Shown here in pieces: positions 16,629 to 24,781 of a stretch of DNA of 35,566 bases. Below the pieces are notes generated by a model that saw only the letters and a list, made by a program, of their open reading frames with translations, had not been told where the DNA came from and did not search any database. The stretch's first letter is position 1. Every line of letters begins with the position of its first letter. The DNA is from an uncultured Clostridia bacterium (GTDB lineage Bacteria; Bacillota; Clostridia; TANB77; CAG-508), in contig CALXEU010000037.1 of NCBI GenBank assembly GCA_944387395.1, forward strand, positions 1 to 35,566, given 5' to 3'. The translations under genes were made by a program, and so were the position numbers.

Positions 16629-18122
16629 ATGAGAAGTATACAAAGCCGAATATTAATTATATTCTTTATAATTGGAGTTATTATAATACTTGGAATTGGA
16701 GGTTTCTTTGGATATATAATAAATAATACCAATAATATATTAAGGGAAAGTGCAGACATAGGTATTAATCAAATAACTCTGGTACAAGATATGCAACTTA
16801 AAGAAACAAAAATACTAATATTAAGTTCAATATTAGTATTTTGTTGTATTGTAATATTGTTAGGGATATATGTATATATAACTATAATTAAGCCAATGGA
16901 TGAACTAGTGAAAAATACGCAAAAAATGGCAAAGAGTACAGATAAGGAATTAATAAAACTTAAAAAAAATAAAAAGAAGAGAAGAAAAACAGAAGTAGAT
17001 GTATTATTTAATATAATTGGAAAAATGACAGGTGATCTTAAAAAAAGTTTAGACCAACTAAAAATACAAAAAAATGAGATTGAGGCAATATTTCTACATA
17101 TGAATGATGGAATAATTGCATTTGACTCAAAAGGAAAAATAGTACAAATAAACCCAGCTGCAAAGAAACTATTAAATATAGATGAAAATATGACATTTGC
17201 GGATATATTTAATAAAGAGAATACGCAAATAAAAATGGATGCAATTTTATATTTAAGCAACTGGACGTCTTCAGAACAAAGAATGACAATAGGAGACAAA
17301 ACTTTAAATATATTTTTAGCACCATTTAAGGATGAAAATAATTTCTCATCGGGAGTAATTGCAGTAATACAAGACATAACAGAGCATGTTAAATTAGATA
17401 ATATGAGAAAAGAATTTATTGCAGATGTATCTCATGAATTAAAAACACCAATAACATCAATCATAAGTTATGCAGATACCCTGCAAGACGGAGAATATGA
17501 TAGACAAACAACACATAAATTCTTATCTGTAATTTCATCTGAAGGAAGAAGGATGGCAGATTTAGTAAGTGATCTACTTACACTTTCTAGATATGACACT
17601 AACAGAATAAGTGGAAGGGAGATTACTGAATTTGATTTAGGAGAACTTGCAAAGCAATGTCAAGAAAAACTTTCAATACAAAGCAAAAATAAAAATCAAG
17701 ACATGGAATGTTTAGTTACCGCGGATGTACCACCAATTAAGGCAGATAAAACTGGAATTGAAAGAGTAATATTAAACGTAATTTCGAATGCTATAAAGTA
17801 TACTCCAGAAAATGGTACAATAAAAATATATGTGGGATTTGTTTATAACGATGCATACATTAAAGTTATTGATAACGGAATAGGAATTCCAAAAGAAGAT
17901 TTGGGAAGAATATTTGAAAGATTTTATAGGGTAGATAAAGCAAGAACAAGAGAAATGGGAGGAACAGGACTAGGACTTTCGATTGCAAAAGAAATACTAG
18001 AACAAAATAAAGGTAGTATAGACATAAAAAGTGAACTAGGAAAGGGAACAGAAGTTGTTATAAGAATTCCTGCTGTAAAAAAGAATAATATAGATTTTAA
18101 TAATTATAATAAAAACTTTTAA
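16629..18122 (+). CDS. Membrane sensor histidine kinase, WalK-like
   Basis: A 497-aa kinase, cognate to the response regulator just upstream. Two membrane segments (about 8-31 and 62-88) flank a short extracellular loop of only about 30 residues. HAMP-like linker about 89-145, interrupted by a very basic Lys/Arg stretch (about 106-121). PAS domain about 148-255 (IFLHMNDGIIAFDSKGKI). HisKA with phospho-acceptor His269 in VSHELKTPI. HATPase with N box ISNAIKYTPEN, G1 DNGIGIPKEDL, F box ERFYRVD and G2 GGTGLGLSIAKEI. HAMP-PAS-HisKA order and the SHELKTPITS sequence are WalK-like, but the usual large extracellular PAS domain is missing. The ribosome binding site is weak (AAGAAAGAGA), so coupling to the upstream gene is likely. 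Confidence 0.9.
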   Translation: MRSIQSRILIIFFIIGVIIILGIGGFFGYIINNTNNILRESADIGINQITLVQDMQLKETKILILSSILVFCCIVILLGIYVYITIIKPMDELVKNTQKMAKSTDKELIKLKKNKKKRRKTEVDVLFNIIGKMTGDLKKSLDQLKIQKNEIEAIFLHMNDGIIAFDSKGKIVQINPAAKKLLNIDENMTFADIFNKENTQIKMDAILYLSNWTSSEQRMTIGDKTLNIFLAPFKDENNFSSGVIAVIQDITEHVKLDNMRKEFIADVSHELKTPITSIISYADTLQDGEYDRQTTHKFLSVISSEGRRMADLVSDLLTLSRYDTNRISGREITEFDLGELAKQCQEKLSIQSKNKNQDMECLVTADVPPIKADKTGIERVILNVISNAIKYTPENGTIKIYVGFVYNDAYIKVIDNGIGIPKEDLGRIFERFYRVDKARTREMGGTGLGLSIAKEILEQNKGSIDIKSELGKGTEVVIRIPAVKKNNIDFNNYNKNF

Positions 18123-18158
18123 TAGTTTTTAAATTATATAAGAAAAGAAGGATAGAAT

Positions 18159-18818
18159 ATGAGTGATACAACAAAAAATATATTAGAGTGGATAGAGTGC
18201 ATATTGATTGCAGTTGTACTAGCATTATTTATAAGACATTTTGTTGGAACATTAACAGTAGTAAACCAAAGGTCAATGTATCCAACTTTAGTACAAGGAG
18301 ATAGATTAATCTTAAATAGATTAGCAAGTACATTTAATAAAATGCCAGAAAGAGGAGATATAATAACCTTTGAAGCGCCAAGTAAATCTTATTATAGAGA
18401 AGATGAAGTTGATTTATCTAATCCTGTTGCACAGTACAATAATGAGCCAAATAATATATTTAGTAAATTTATATACTATGTATTAGAAATAGGAAAAACT
18501 AGCTACATAAAAAGAGTTATAGCCCTTCCGGGAGAACATGTCGAAATTAAAGATGGAAAAGTTTACATTAATGGAGAACAATTAGATGAATCAGAATATT
18601 TACAAGATGGAGTAGAAACAACACTAGGAGAAGGTGGAGTATTTAGTGACTTTATTGTTCCAGAAGGTACAGTATTTGCAATGGGAGACAATAGACCAGA
18701 ATCAAAAGATTGTAGATGTTTTGGATGTATTCCAATAGAAAAATTAGAGGGAACTGTAGTAATAAGAATTTGGCCATTTAACAAATTTGGGACAGTAAAA
18801 AAAGCAGAAATCTTATAA
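18159..18818 (+). CDS. lepB: Signal peptidase I
   Basis: A 219-aa type I signal peptidase (S26) that cleaves Sec signal peptides at the outer face of the membrane. One N-terminal membrane segment (about 9-28). Catalytic Ser39 in QRSMYPTL, general base Lys118 in YIKRVIALPGE, and the conserved C-terminal box GDNRPESKDCRCFG (about 176-189). In that box the usual DSR is DCR, and three Cys residues lie within nine positions (CRCFGC), which is uncommon. It is longer than the minimal Bacillus SipS because of an insert at about 75-112. The stop codon is followed directly by the ATG of the next gene with no spacer, so the two genes are surely cotranscribed. Confidence 0.95.
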   Translation: MSDTTKNILEWIECILIAVVLALFIRHFVGTLTVVNQRSMYPTLVQGDRLILNRLASTFNKMPERGDIITFEAPSKSYYREDEVDLSNPVAQYNNEPNNIFSKFIYYVLEIGKTSYIKRVIALPGEHVEIKDGKVYINGEQLDESEYLQDGVETTLGEGGVFSDFIVPEGTVFAMGDNRPESKDCRCFGCIPIEKLEGTVVIRIWPFNKFGTVKKAEIL

Positions 18819-19751
18819 ATGAAAGGAAAAACTAAATTGGCTTTTGAAGAAATATTGGGAAATGATAAAATAAAGAAAAATTTGGAAGAAACAATAAATA
18901 CGGAAACAGTCAGTCATAGTTATTTATTTATGGGACCAGAAGGAATAGGAAAGAAAAAATTTGCAATAGAATTTGCAAAAATGATATTATGCCTATCTGA
19001 CAATAAACCCTGTAACAATTGTAGTTCTTGCATAAAATTCGATGGAGGGAATAATCCGGATTTTAGATTAATTGAACCTGATGGAAACTCTATAAAAATA
19101 GCACAAATAAGAGAAATGCAAGAAAGAATATATGAAAAACCAATTATATCAAATAAAAAGGTATTTATTATAAACGATAGTGATAAAATGACGGAAGAAG
19201 CACAAAATAGTTTATTAAAAACATTGGAAGAACCACCAGAATATGCAGTTATTATATTAATTGCATCAAGTGAAAGTAAAATGTTAAACACTATAAAATC
19301 CAGATGCCTTAAGGTAGGATTCACAGAAATTCCAAAAGAACAAATTAGAGAATATATATTAAAGAATAAGATTATAGATAACCCTAGCCAAAGCATTTTA
19401 GAATTTTGTGGAGGAAGTATAGGAAAATTAGATTCTATAGTAAAAAATCTAGAAATTTATAATCAATTAGAACAAACAATGAAAAACTTGATAAATATGA
19501 ATATAAAAAACATGGTTCAAATGTTTAATGAATTTCAGGTGTTATACAATTCAAAAGATTTAATAAATGAACTTCTAGATTATATGATTGTAATAATATA
19601 TGAATACATAAAGCATACATCAGAATATGAAGCAAATGTATTAAATATAATTCCAATAATAGAACGTACAAAAATAAAGTTAAATTCAAATACAAACTTT
19701 GATATGTGTATGGATGAGTTATTAATGAATATTTGTAGTAATATGCATTGA
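18819..19751 (+). CDS. holB: DNA polymerase III delta' subunit (clamp loader)
   Basis: A 310-aa AAA+ clamp-loader subunit. Walker A-like GPEGIGKKKFA (about 40-50), a zinc-binding Cys cluster (C-L-S-D-N-K-P-C-N-N-C-S-S-C), FIINDSDKMTEEAQNSLLKTLEEPP as the Walker B/sensor region (DSDKM in place of DAD/DEx), and the SRC motif TIKSRCLKV. DnaX-family proteins are much longer, so delta' fits. ATG 18819 abuts the lepB stop. An in-frame TTG at 18837, 9 bases after AAAGGA, would give the family-typical start MAFEEILGNDK and may be the true start. Next is ricT, as in B. subtilis (holB-yaaT). Confidence 0.92.
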   Translation: MKGKTKLAFEEILGNDKIKKNLEETINTETVSHSYLFMGPEGIGKKKFAIEFAKMILCLSDNKPCNNCSSCIKFDGGNNPDFRLIEPDGNSIKIAQIREMQERIYEKPIISNKKVFIINDSDKMTEEAQNSLLKTLEEPPEYAVIILIASSESKMLNTIKSRCLKVGFTEIPKEQIREYILKNKIIDNPSQSILEFCGGSIGKLDSIVKNLEIYNQLEQTMKNLINMNIKNMVQMFNEFQVLYNSKDLINELLDYMIVIIYEYIKHTSEYEANVLNIIPIIERTKIKLNSNTNFDMCMDELLMNICSNMH

Positions 19752-19783
19752 ATTAATGAAAGGAGAAAAAATAATATATACTT

Positions 19784-20716
19784 ATGAAATATGTAGTAGG
19801 AATTAGATTCAAAAAACCAGGAAAAATATACTTTTTTGATCCAGGCTTTTTACAATTGAAAATTGGTGATAAGGTAATAGTTGAAACACCAGAGGGAGAA
19901 GATATTGGAGAAGTTGCAATAAATAAAAAGACAATATCAGAAGAAAAAAAAGAGCTTCAATTAAAAAAGATTATTAGATTAGCAAACATAAAAGATCTTA
20001 ACCATGTAGAAGAGAATAAGGCAAAAGAAGAAAAGGCATTTAATGTATGTCAAAGCAAAATAAAAGAGCATAATTTAGAAATGAACCTTGTAGAAGTAGA
20101 ATGTAAATTTAATAATAGTAAAATTATATTTTACTTCACAGCTGATGGAAGAATTGATTTTAGAGATCTTGTAAAAGATTTAGCAGCGATATATAAAACA
20201 AGAATTGAAATGAGACAAATAGGAGTAAGAGATGAGGTTAGAAAAATAGGTGGAAATGGTGTATGCGGAAGAGAATTATGCTGTTGCTCGTTTCTAAATA
20301 GCTTTGATATAGTATCAATAAAAATGGCAAAAGAACAAAGCGTATCGTTAAATCCATCTAAAATATCAGGATGTTGCGGAAGACTGATGTGCTGTCTAAA
20401 ATACGAGCAAGAAGCATATGAAGATAAACTTAAAAAATTGCCTAAAGTAGGATCGATTGTAAAAACAGAAGATGGGGAAGGTGTTATTATTTCATTAGAA
20501 GTTTTAAAGGAAAACGTAAGAGTTCAGTTTAAAAAAGATGATATTAATACTTATAAGAATTACAATATAAAAGATGTTAAAGTAATAAAAAATGCTGTTG
20601 GCTCGCATGATTCTTATGATCAAGAAGAAATAGAAAATTTAAAAGAATTAAATAAATTAGAAGCATTAGAAAAGCAAGATAAGAAAAATAAAGACAAACA
20701 AGAAGATTATGAATAA
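19784..20716 (+). CDS. ricT: PSP1-domain regulatory protein RicT/YaaT
   Basis: A 310-aa PSP1 domain protein. Family features: the N-terminal KYVVGIRFKKPGKIYFFDPG, the GRIDFRDLVKDLAAIYKTRIEMRQIGVRDEV-type core (shown here only in part: IEMRQIGVRDE), and the Cys-rich segments NGVCGRELCCCSF and SGCCGRLMCCLKYEQEAYE. In B. subtilis RicT joins RicA and RicF in an Fe-S-containing complex that binds RNase Y and affects mRNA decay, sporulation and competence. The Cys clusters fit Fe-S binding. A basic/acidic low-complexity tail (about 275-310) follows. holB lies immediately upstream, as in B. subtilis. The gene ends at a bidirectional terminator. Confidence 0.93.
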   Translation: MKYVVGIRFKKPGKIYFFDPGFLQLKIGDKVIVETPEGEDIGEVAINKKTISEEKKELQLKKIIRLANIKDLNHVEENKAKEEKAFNVCQSKIKEHNLEMNLVEVECKFNNSKIIFYFTADGRIDFRDLVKDLAAIYKTRIEMRQIGVRDEVRKIGGNGVCGRELCCCSFLNSFDIVSIKMAKEQSVSLNPSKISGCCGRLMCCLKYEQEAYEDKLKKLPKVGSIVKTEDGEGVIISLEVLKENVRVQFKKDDINTYKNYNIKDVKVIKNAVGSHDSYDQEEIENLKELNKLEALEKQDKKNKDKQEDYE

Positions 20717-20719
20717 AAT

Positions 20720-20757
20720 AATACCTGAGGACTATTAAAGCCTTCAGGTATTAAATT
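20720..20757. terminator. Bidirectional terminator between ricT and thyX
   Basis: AATACCTGA (20720-20728) pairs with TCAGGTATT (20744-20752), extended by GG/CC across a one-base bulge. A/T-rich tracts flank both sides. The two genes converge here with 41 bp between stop codons. Confidence 0.85.
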
Positions 20758-22167
20758 TTATTTCTTTAATAAACTATTAATAAGTCCGCAACACTCTTTT
20801 CCCTCATAGCATACTAAATCTGTCATGCAAGTAGGCCCAAGACCTTTTCCTAAAAGAGGAGCTACTTGTTTTACTTGATTTGCAATCTCTTTTGCAATAT
20901 TTCTTATTTGCCATTGTGCCTTGGTACAACATCTCATTCGTAAAATCCATTGCAAAGATCTTCCGTTTATTGTTGTAACAACATTAAGCATTTGACATCC
21001 TAAGTAAAAATAAATCAAATCAGCTTCATAAATATCTAAGTTTTTAAACTGTTCATAAACTTCTAAGTTTTTAGAAATAGCATTATTATACATTTCAAGA
21101 GATGAAGCTGAAGCTTTTATCGTTGGAGGTGTAATATAATTTCTTAAATCCCACATACTCAAGAAATTAGGAATTAATAAAGAATGCATTCTGTGTCTTG
21201 TTAAATGTGTAAGAATAGATAATGATATAGGTATTTGGAAAGAAAAGCTTACTTGTTCTAATTCTCTACGAGCTTGTTTATGCAAAATTATATTCATTAA
21301 ATTTTCTTTGTAATTAGGATCTTTCATTGCCAACTTTTCTTGTATTTCAGATGCAACTTCTTTAGAACATTGGTAATTATACATAATACAAGACTTTACA
21401 ATAACATCATCAGGGTTAGGTGTATAACTTAAAAGCTTTGGTTTATCTAGAATTTTAATATCAGGTCTTTCATAAAGCGAACTTAAATATGTGTAGTCAT
21501 CATTTGAAGATTTTTCTGAATTTTCAATACTATCTATTAAATAAGGTACATATTCCTTTACTATATTATAAAGTTTTTCTCCAAATTCTCTAAGCTCAGA
21601 AATTTTACTTAAGTGGCCATTCAGTAGTGAGCAAATTAGATTCTCTAAATTTCTAGCATCTAGGCCCATAATTATATTACTATAAAAAGAATATGGAAGT
21701 ACAAATCTTGCATCTTCAACATCAATTCCTGAATCAACTAAATCACCATAAGTGTTAAACAAGAACTTCATGTGTTTAACGTAAATATCTTGTAATTTTT
21801 CGTTATCTTTATGTGGGGTTCCATCAGTATTTCTAAATTCAGGAATATAAAAATTAACATTTCTAAAATCAACTTCACGCCTAGATTTTATAGTAAATGA
21901 TGTTAATCTATTTCCAATTATGGTTTGTTCAACAATTGGTGTAACATCACAAATAGCAAATACTAGATAATCGTGTTCAATAATTGATTTATGTCCCATT
22001 TTAATAATGCGTTTAATTAGATTTAAATTTTTTTCATAATCATTACAACTTTCTAAAACTTCAAAAACATTTCCAGGAAATCTTGAAAGCTTTCCTGCTG
22101 CAGCTACTTTTTGAATTCTAGATTCTAGTTCATCTTTAGAACATCCGCCTAATAACTTAATTTCCAT
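20758..22167 (-). CDS. thyX: Tandem-duplicated FAD-dependent thymidylate synthase
   Basis: A 469-aa protein, about twice the usual ThyX length of 210-250. ThyX methylates dUMP to dTMP with methylene-tetrahydrofolate, FAD and NADPH. Two ThyX-like copies can be aligned. N-copy (about 1-240): GHKSIIEHDYLVFAI, then GNR (85-87) and S-R-R (95-97), then LPYSFYSN...LDARNL. C-copy (about 250-440): ARRELEQVSFSFQI, RHR (324-326), then N334 and L336, INGRSLQWILRMR and AQWQIR. The signature RHR-x7-S-x-R is split: the N-copy keeps S-x-R and the C-copy keeps RHR and AQWxIR. The tail CMTDLVCYEGKECCG matches the Cys-rich end seen in some clostridial ThyX proteins. Probably functional as a pseudo-dimer (inference). 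Its promoter carries a perfect palindrome. Confidence 0.85.
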   Translation of the reverse strand: MEIKLLGGCSKDELESRIQKVAAAGKLSRFPGNVFEVLESCNDYEKNLNLIKRIIKMGHKSIIEHDYLVFAICDVTPIVEQTIIGNRLTSFTIKSRREVDFRNVNFYIPEFRNTDGTPHKDNEKLQDIYVKHMKFLFNTYGDLVDSGIDVEDARFVLPYSFYSNIIMGLDARNLENLICSLLNGHLSKISELREFGEKLYNIVKEYVPYLIDSIENSEKSSNDDYTYLSSLYERPDIKILDKPKLLSYTPNPDDVIVKSCIMYNYQCSKEVASEIQEKLAMKDPNYKENLMNIILHKQARRELEQVSFSFQIPISLSILTHLTRHRMHSLLIPNFLSMWDLRNYITPPTIKASASSLEMYNNAISKNLEVYEQFKNLDIYEADLIYFYLGCQMLNVVTTINGRSLQWILRMRCCTKAQWQIRNIAKEIANQVKQVAPLLGKGLGPTCMTDLVCYEGKECCGLINSLLKK

Positions 22168-22209
22168 ATTTAATTATTTCCTTCCTTAGTATATATTTTT
22201 TACTATCAT

Positions 22210-22242
22210 TTGTGTTATAACACAACGAAAACAATAATGCAA
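22210..22242 (-). promoter_or_regulatory. thyX promoter with a 16-bp palindrome over the -10
   Basis: Read on the minus strand: TTGCAT (22242-22237), 17-bp spacer, TATAAC (22219-22214). The perfect palindrome TTGTGTTATAACACAA spans 22210-22225 and covers the -10, a good position for a repressor site. Confidence 0.75.
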
Positions 22243-22253
22243 TAGTGAAATTA

Positions 22254-22286
22254 TATATAAAAAGAACACATAAATTTGTGTTCTTT
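22254..22286 (-). terminator. Intrinsic terminator after the ferredoxin gene
   Basis: A 10-bp perfect stem (AAAGAACACA at 22261-22270 with TGTGTTCTTT at 22277-22286) around a 6-base loop. On the minus strand it is followed by TTTATATATAA. It lies 15 bp past the ferredoxin stop codon. Confidence 0.88.
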
Positions 22287-22300
22287 AAAAGTTAATTATT

Positions 22301-22471
22301 TTATTCTTCGCTTGGAGCACCAACTGGGCAAACAGCTGCACATGTTCCACAACTAATGCAAACTGAAGGATCTATTTCATATTTAGAACCCTTATCAGAT
22401 ATGCAACCAACAGGACAATTAGCAGCACATGTACCACATGCTATGCAAGCATCTGAAATTTTATAAGCCAT
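22301..22471 (-). CDS. Small 2[4Fe-4S] ferredoxin
   Basis: A 56-aa clostridial-type ferredoxin, read directly from the minus strand: ATG at 22471, stop at 22301. It begins MAYKISDACIACGTCAANCP and carries two C-x2-C-x2-C-x3-C-P clusters: Cys9, 12, 15, 19 and Cys38, 41, 44, 48. The length is typical of Clostridium ferredoxin (55 aa). AAAGGAGG lies just upstream of the ATG. It is encoded right after the oxidoreductase subunit genes, so it is the likely electron acceptor. It also has a promoter of its own in the 98-bp gap and its own terminator, so its level can exceed that of the enzyme. Confidence 0.95.
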   Translation of the reverse strand: MAYKISDACIACGTCAANCPVGCISDKGSKYEIDPSVCISCGTCAAVCPVGAPSEE

Positions 22472-22517
22472 TTCTAATTACCTCCTTTTTATTAATTTAT
22501 ATTTTTAGGACAATTTC

Positions 22518-22546
22518 ATTTTATATAATATAAATATATTAGTCAA
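22518..22546 (-). promoter_or_regulatory. Promoter for the ferredoxin gene
   Basis: On the minus strand: TTGACT (22546-22541), 17-bp spacer, TAAAAT (22523-22518). Each hexamer matches 5 of 6. It lies between porB and the ferredoxin gene. Confidence 0.7.
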
Positions 22547-22569
22547 TGCCTAAATTTTAAAATAAATAA

Positions 22570-23526
22570 TTATCTATTAGTTATTTCTTCTAGATTTAAT
22601 AATTCTTGCCAACGTTTGTCTACCTCATCTTGGAAGGCTTTAATCATCCATTCATTACCAGGTTTAAACATGTGTTTAAATCTCTTTTGAGGACGTAAAA
22701 ATTCCTCTATTGGTAATTTTTTAGCTGGTTTATATGATACATGATATTTTCCATTTTCAAACTCATATATAGGCCAATAACAAGTATCTGCAGCAAGTTT
22801 ATTAATTAGCATTAAATCTTCTGTATTGTATCCCCAACCACGTGGGCAAGGTGCAAGTACATTTAAAAATGTTGGACCTTCTGTATAAATAGCCTTTTCA
22901 GCCTTTTCATATAAATCTTTAAAATTACCCATAGCAAGTGTTTGTGCAACATATGGTAAATGATGAGAACACATTATTAAAGTTAAATCTTTTCTAGACT
23001 GCATTTTTCCAGGAATTACAGTTCCAGCTGGTGATGTTGTAGTATCTGCAAATTTTGGTGTTGCAGAAGAACGTTGAATACCTGTATTCATATATGCTCC
23101 GTTGTCGTAACATACATAGGTCATATCATGACCTCTTTCCATAGCGCCTGATAAACTTTGAAGACCTATGTCATAAGTTCCACCGTCTCCACCAAAAGAT
23201 ATAAATTTGGTTTGAGAGCCATCATTTTCAACTAATTTTCCTTGTCTTTTTAAAGATTTATATGCAGCCTCAACACCTGAACAAGTTGCACCAGCGCATT
23301 CAAATGCTGTGTGTATATAAGAATCTGTCCATGCAGAATAAGGATATATACAAGTTGAAACTTCCATACATCCAGTTGAATTAGCTACAACTGCTTTATC
23401 ACCATCATGTAGAGCACGCAATATCATTCTTGCAACAGGTGGAGCTCCACAACCAGCACACATTCTGTGACCCGAAGTAAATCTAGATGGTTTTTTTGCA
23501 ACTACTTCTTTTAAATTATATGCCAT
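22570..23526 (-). CDS. porB: 2-oxoacid (pyruvate):ferredoxin oxidoreductase, beta subunit
   Basis: A 318-aa thiamine-diphosphate-binding subunit. The CAGCGAPP motif near residue 23 and further Cys residues (STGCMEVSTC) supply ligands of the proximal 4Fe-4S cluster. The ThDP/Mg site is GDGGTYDIGLQSL followed by YDNGAYMNTG. Together with PorA it binds ThDP and decarboxylates pyruvate to acetyl-CoA. The start ATG 23526 has no ribosome binding site next to it. AAGGAG lies about 38 bases upstream, before a 5-codon ORF (23559-23542, MLVLN), so translation may be coupled. Pyruvate is the most likely substrate, but a 2-oxoisovalerate (VOR) enzyme of the same family is not excluded. Confidence 0.92.
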   Translation of the reverse strand: MAYNLKEVVAKKPSRFTSGHRMCAGCGAPPVARMILRALHDGDKAVVANSTGCMEVSTCIYPYSAWTDSYIHTAFECAGATCSGVEAAYKSLKRQGKLVENDGSQTKFISFGGDGGTYDIGLQSLSGAMERGHDMTYVCYDNGAYMNTGIQRSSATPKFADTTTSPAGTVIPGKMQSRKDLTLIMCSHHLPYVAQTLAMGNFKDLYEKAEKAIYTEGPTFLNVLAPCPRGWGYNTEDLMLINKLAADTCYWPIYEFENGKYHVSYKPAKKLPIEEFLRPQKRFKHMFKPGNEWMIKAFQDEVDKRWQELLNLEEITNR

Positions 23527-23541
23527 TTTATTCAGTAGATG

Positions 23542-23559
23542 TCAGTTTAAAACCAACAT
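23542..23559 (-). promoter_or_regulatory. Five-codon leader ORF with the only ribosome binding site before porB
   Basis: On the minus strand GAAAGGAGACG is followed by ATG TTG GTT TTA AAC TGA, ending 15 bases before the porB ATG. GATGT and ACATC flank a small hairpin within it. Seen in sequence; function is inferred. Confidence 0.4.
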
Positions 23560-23595
23560 CGTCTCCTTTCTTTATATTTTAACCAATTATAAATA

Positions 23596-24780
23596 TTATA
23601 TTCTTACCCCTAGATATCTATATGGATTATCTATTTTAGAGTTATCTGCAACAATTGCTTGTAAATCTTCAAATACCTTAGAAATATCTTTTGTGGTTGT
23701 ATCTCTACCACCAATTCCATATACATAATTTACTGCTGGTATGTGAACATTTTGTGTATATAATGCAGAGGTAACATCCTCAAATAGAGGACCGCCAGCT
23801 GCGTTTACACTATCGGTTTTATCCAATATTGCAACAGCTTTTAAATGAGAAAGAGCTTTTGATATTTCTTCTACAGGGAATGGTCTATATACACGTAGTT
23901 TTAAAAGACCAGCTTTAATTCCTTTTGCTCTTAAATCATCCACAACTGCTTTTGTAGTTCCTGCAGTAGAGTTCATACATACAATTGCAATTTCTGCATC
24001 ATCTAACTTATATTCTTCAAAGAAGCCATATTTTCTTCCAGTCATCTTTTCAAATTTATCTGCAACATCTAAAATTACTTTTTTAGCATTTCTCATAGCT
24101 TCTGCTTGTTGATATTTATGCTCAAATAAATATGCTTGTAAATCCATTGGACCAACTGCAATTTGTTCATTAGGGTTTAATAAATAATGTTCTGGTTTAT
24201 ATGTTCCAACAAACTCTTTGACTTTATCATCTTCAATTAATTCTATATTTTCTATAGAATGAGATGTAATAAATCCATCTTGACAAACCATTAAAGGTAA
24301 CATTACATTTGAATTTTCTGCTATTTGATGTGCCATAATTAAATTATCATAAGCTTCTTGATTGTTTTCTGAAAATAACATTATCCAGCCTGCATCACGA
24401 ACTCCCATTGCATCTGAATGGTCATTATGTATGTTTAAAGGACCAGAAACAGCTCTATTTACTAAAGAAAGTACAATAGGAAGTCTAGAGCCTGAAGCTA
24501 TATATAGCATTTCCCACATATAAGATAGTCCATTTGATGAAGTTGCAGTCATTGCTCTAGCTCCTGCAGCCTCAGCACCAATACATGAACTCATAGCACT
24601 GTGTTCACTTTCAACTGCTATAAATTCTGTATCTACTTGACCATTGCTTACAAAAGTTGAAAAATATTGAGGTATTTCTGTAGATGGTGTTATAGGAAAA
24701 GCAGCAACAACATCAGGATTAATTTGCTTCATAGCTATTGCAGATGCTTCATTTCCACTTAAACGTTCTCTAATACTCAT
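23596..24780 (-). CDS. porA: 2-oxoacid (pyruvate):ferredoxin oxidoreductase, alpha subunit
   Basis: A 394-aa subunit that forms the ThDP pyrimidine-binding domain and the domain II/III units of PFOR. Characteristic stretches: an N-terminal SGNEASAIAMKQINPDVVAAFPITPSTEI-type segment (PITPSTEIPQYF), VESEHSAMSSCIGAEAAGARAMTATSSNGL in part (AMTATSSNGL), and a C-terminal LKLRVYRPFPVEEI. Length is normal for the separate-subunit enzyme. The start ATG 24780 follows the porD stop by one base, with GGAGG inside the end of porD, so the two are translationally coupled. The enzyme is oxygen-sensitive and typical of anaerobes. Confidence 0.93.
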   Translation of the reverse strand: MSIRERLSGNEASAIAMKQINPDVVAAFPITPSTEIPQYFSTFVSNGQVDTEFIAVESEHSAMSSCIGAEAAGARAMTATSSNGLSYMWEMLYIASGSRLPIVLSLVNRAVSGPLNIHNDHSDAMGVRDAGWIMLFSENNQEAYDNLIMAHQIAENSNVMLPLMVCQDGFITSHSIENIELIEDDKVKEFVGTYKPEHYLLNPNEQIAVGPMDLQAYLFEHKYQQAEAMRNAKKVILDVADKFEKMTGRKYGFFEEYKLDDAEIAIVCMNSTAGTTKAVVDDLRAKGIKAGLLKLRVYRPFPVEEISKALSHLKAVAILDKTDSVNAAGGPLFEDVTSALYTQNVHIPAVNYVYGIGGRDTTTKDISKVFEDLQAIVADNSKIDNPYRYLGVRI

Positions 24781-24781
24781 A

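Noticed and set aside
16769-17377. Minus-strand ORF of 202 codons inside the sensor kinase gene
   Set aside because: It is the antisense reading of well-supported PAS and HAMP coding sequence, with Ser/Ile/Phe-rich low complexity.
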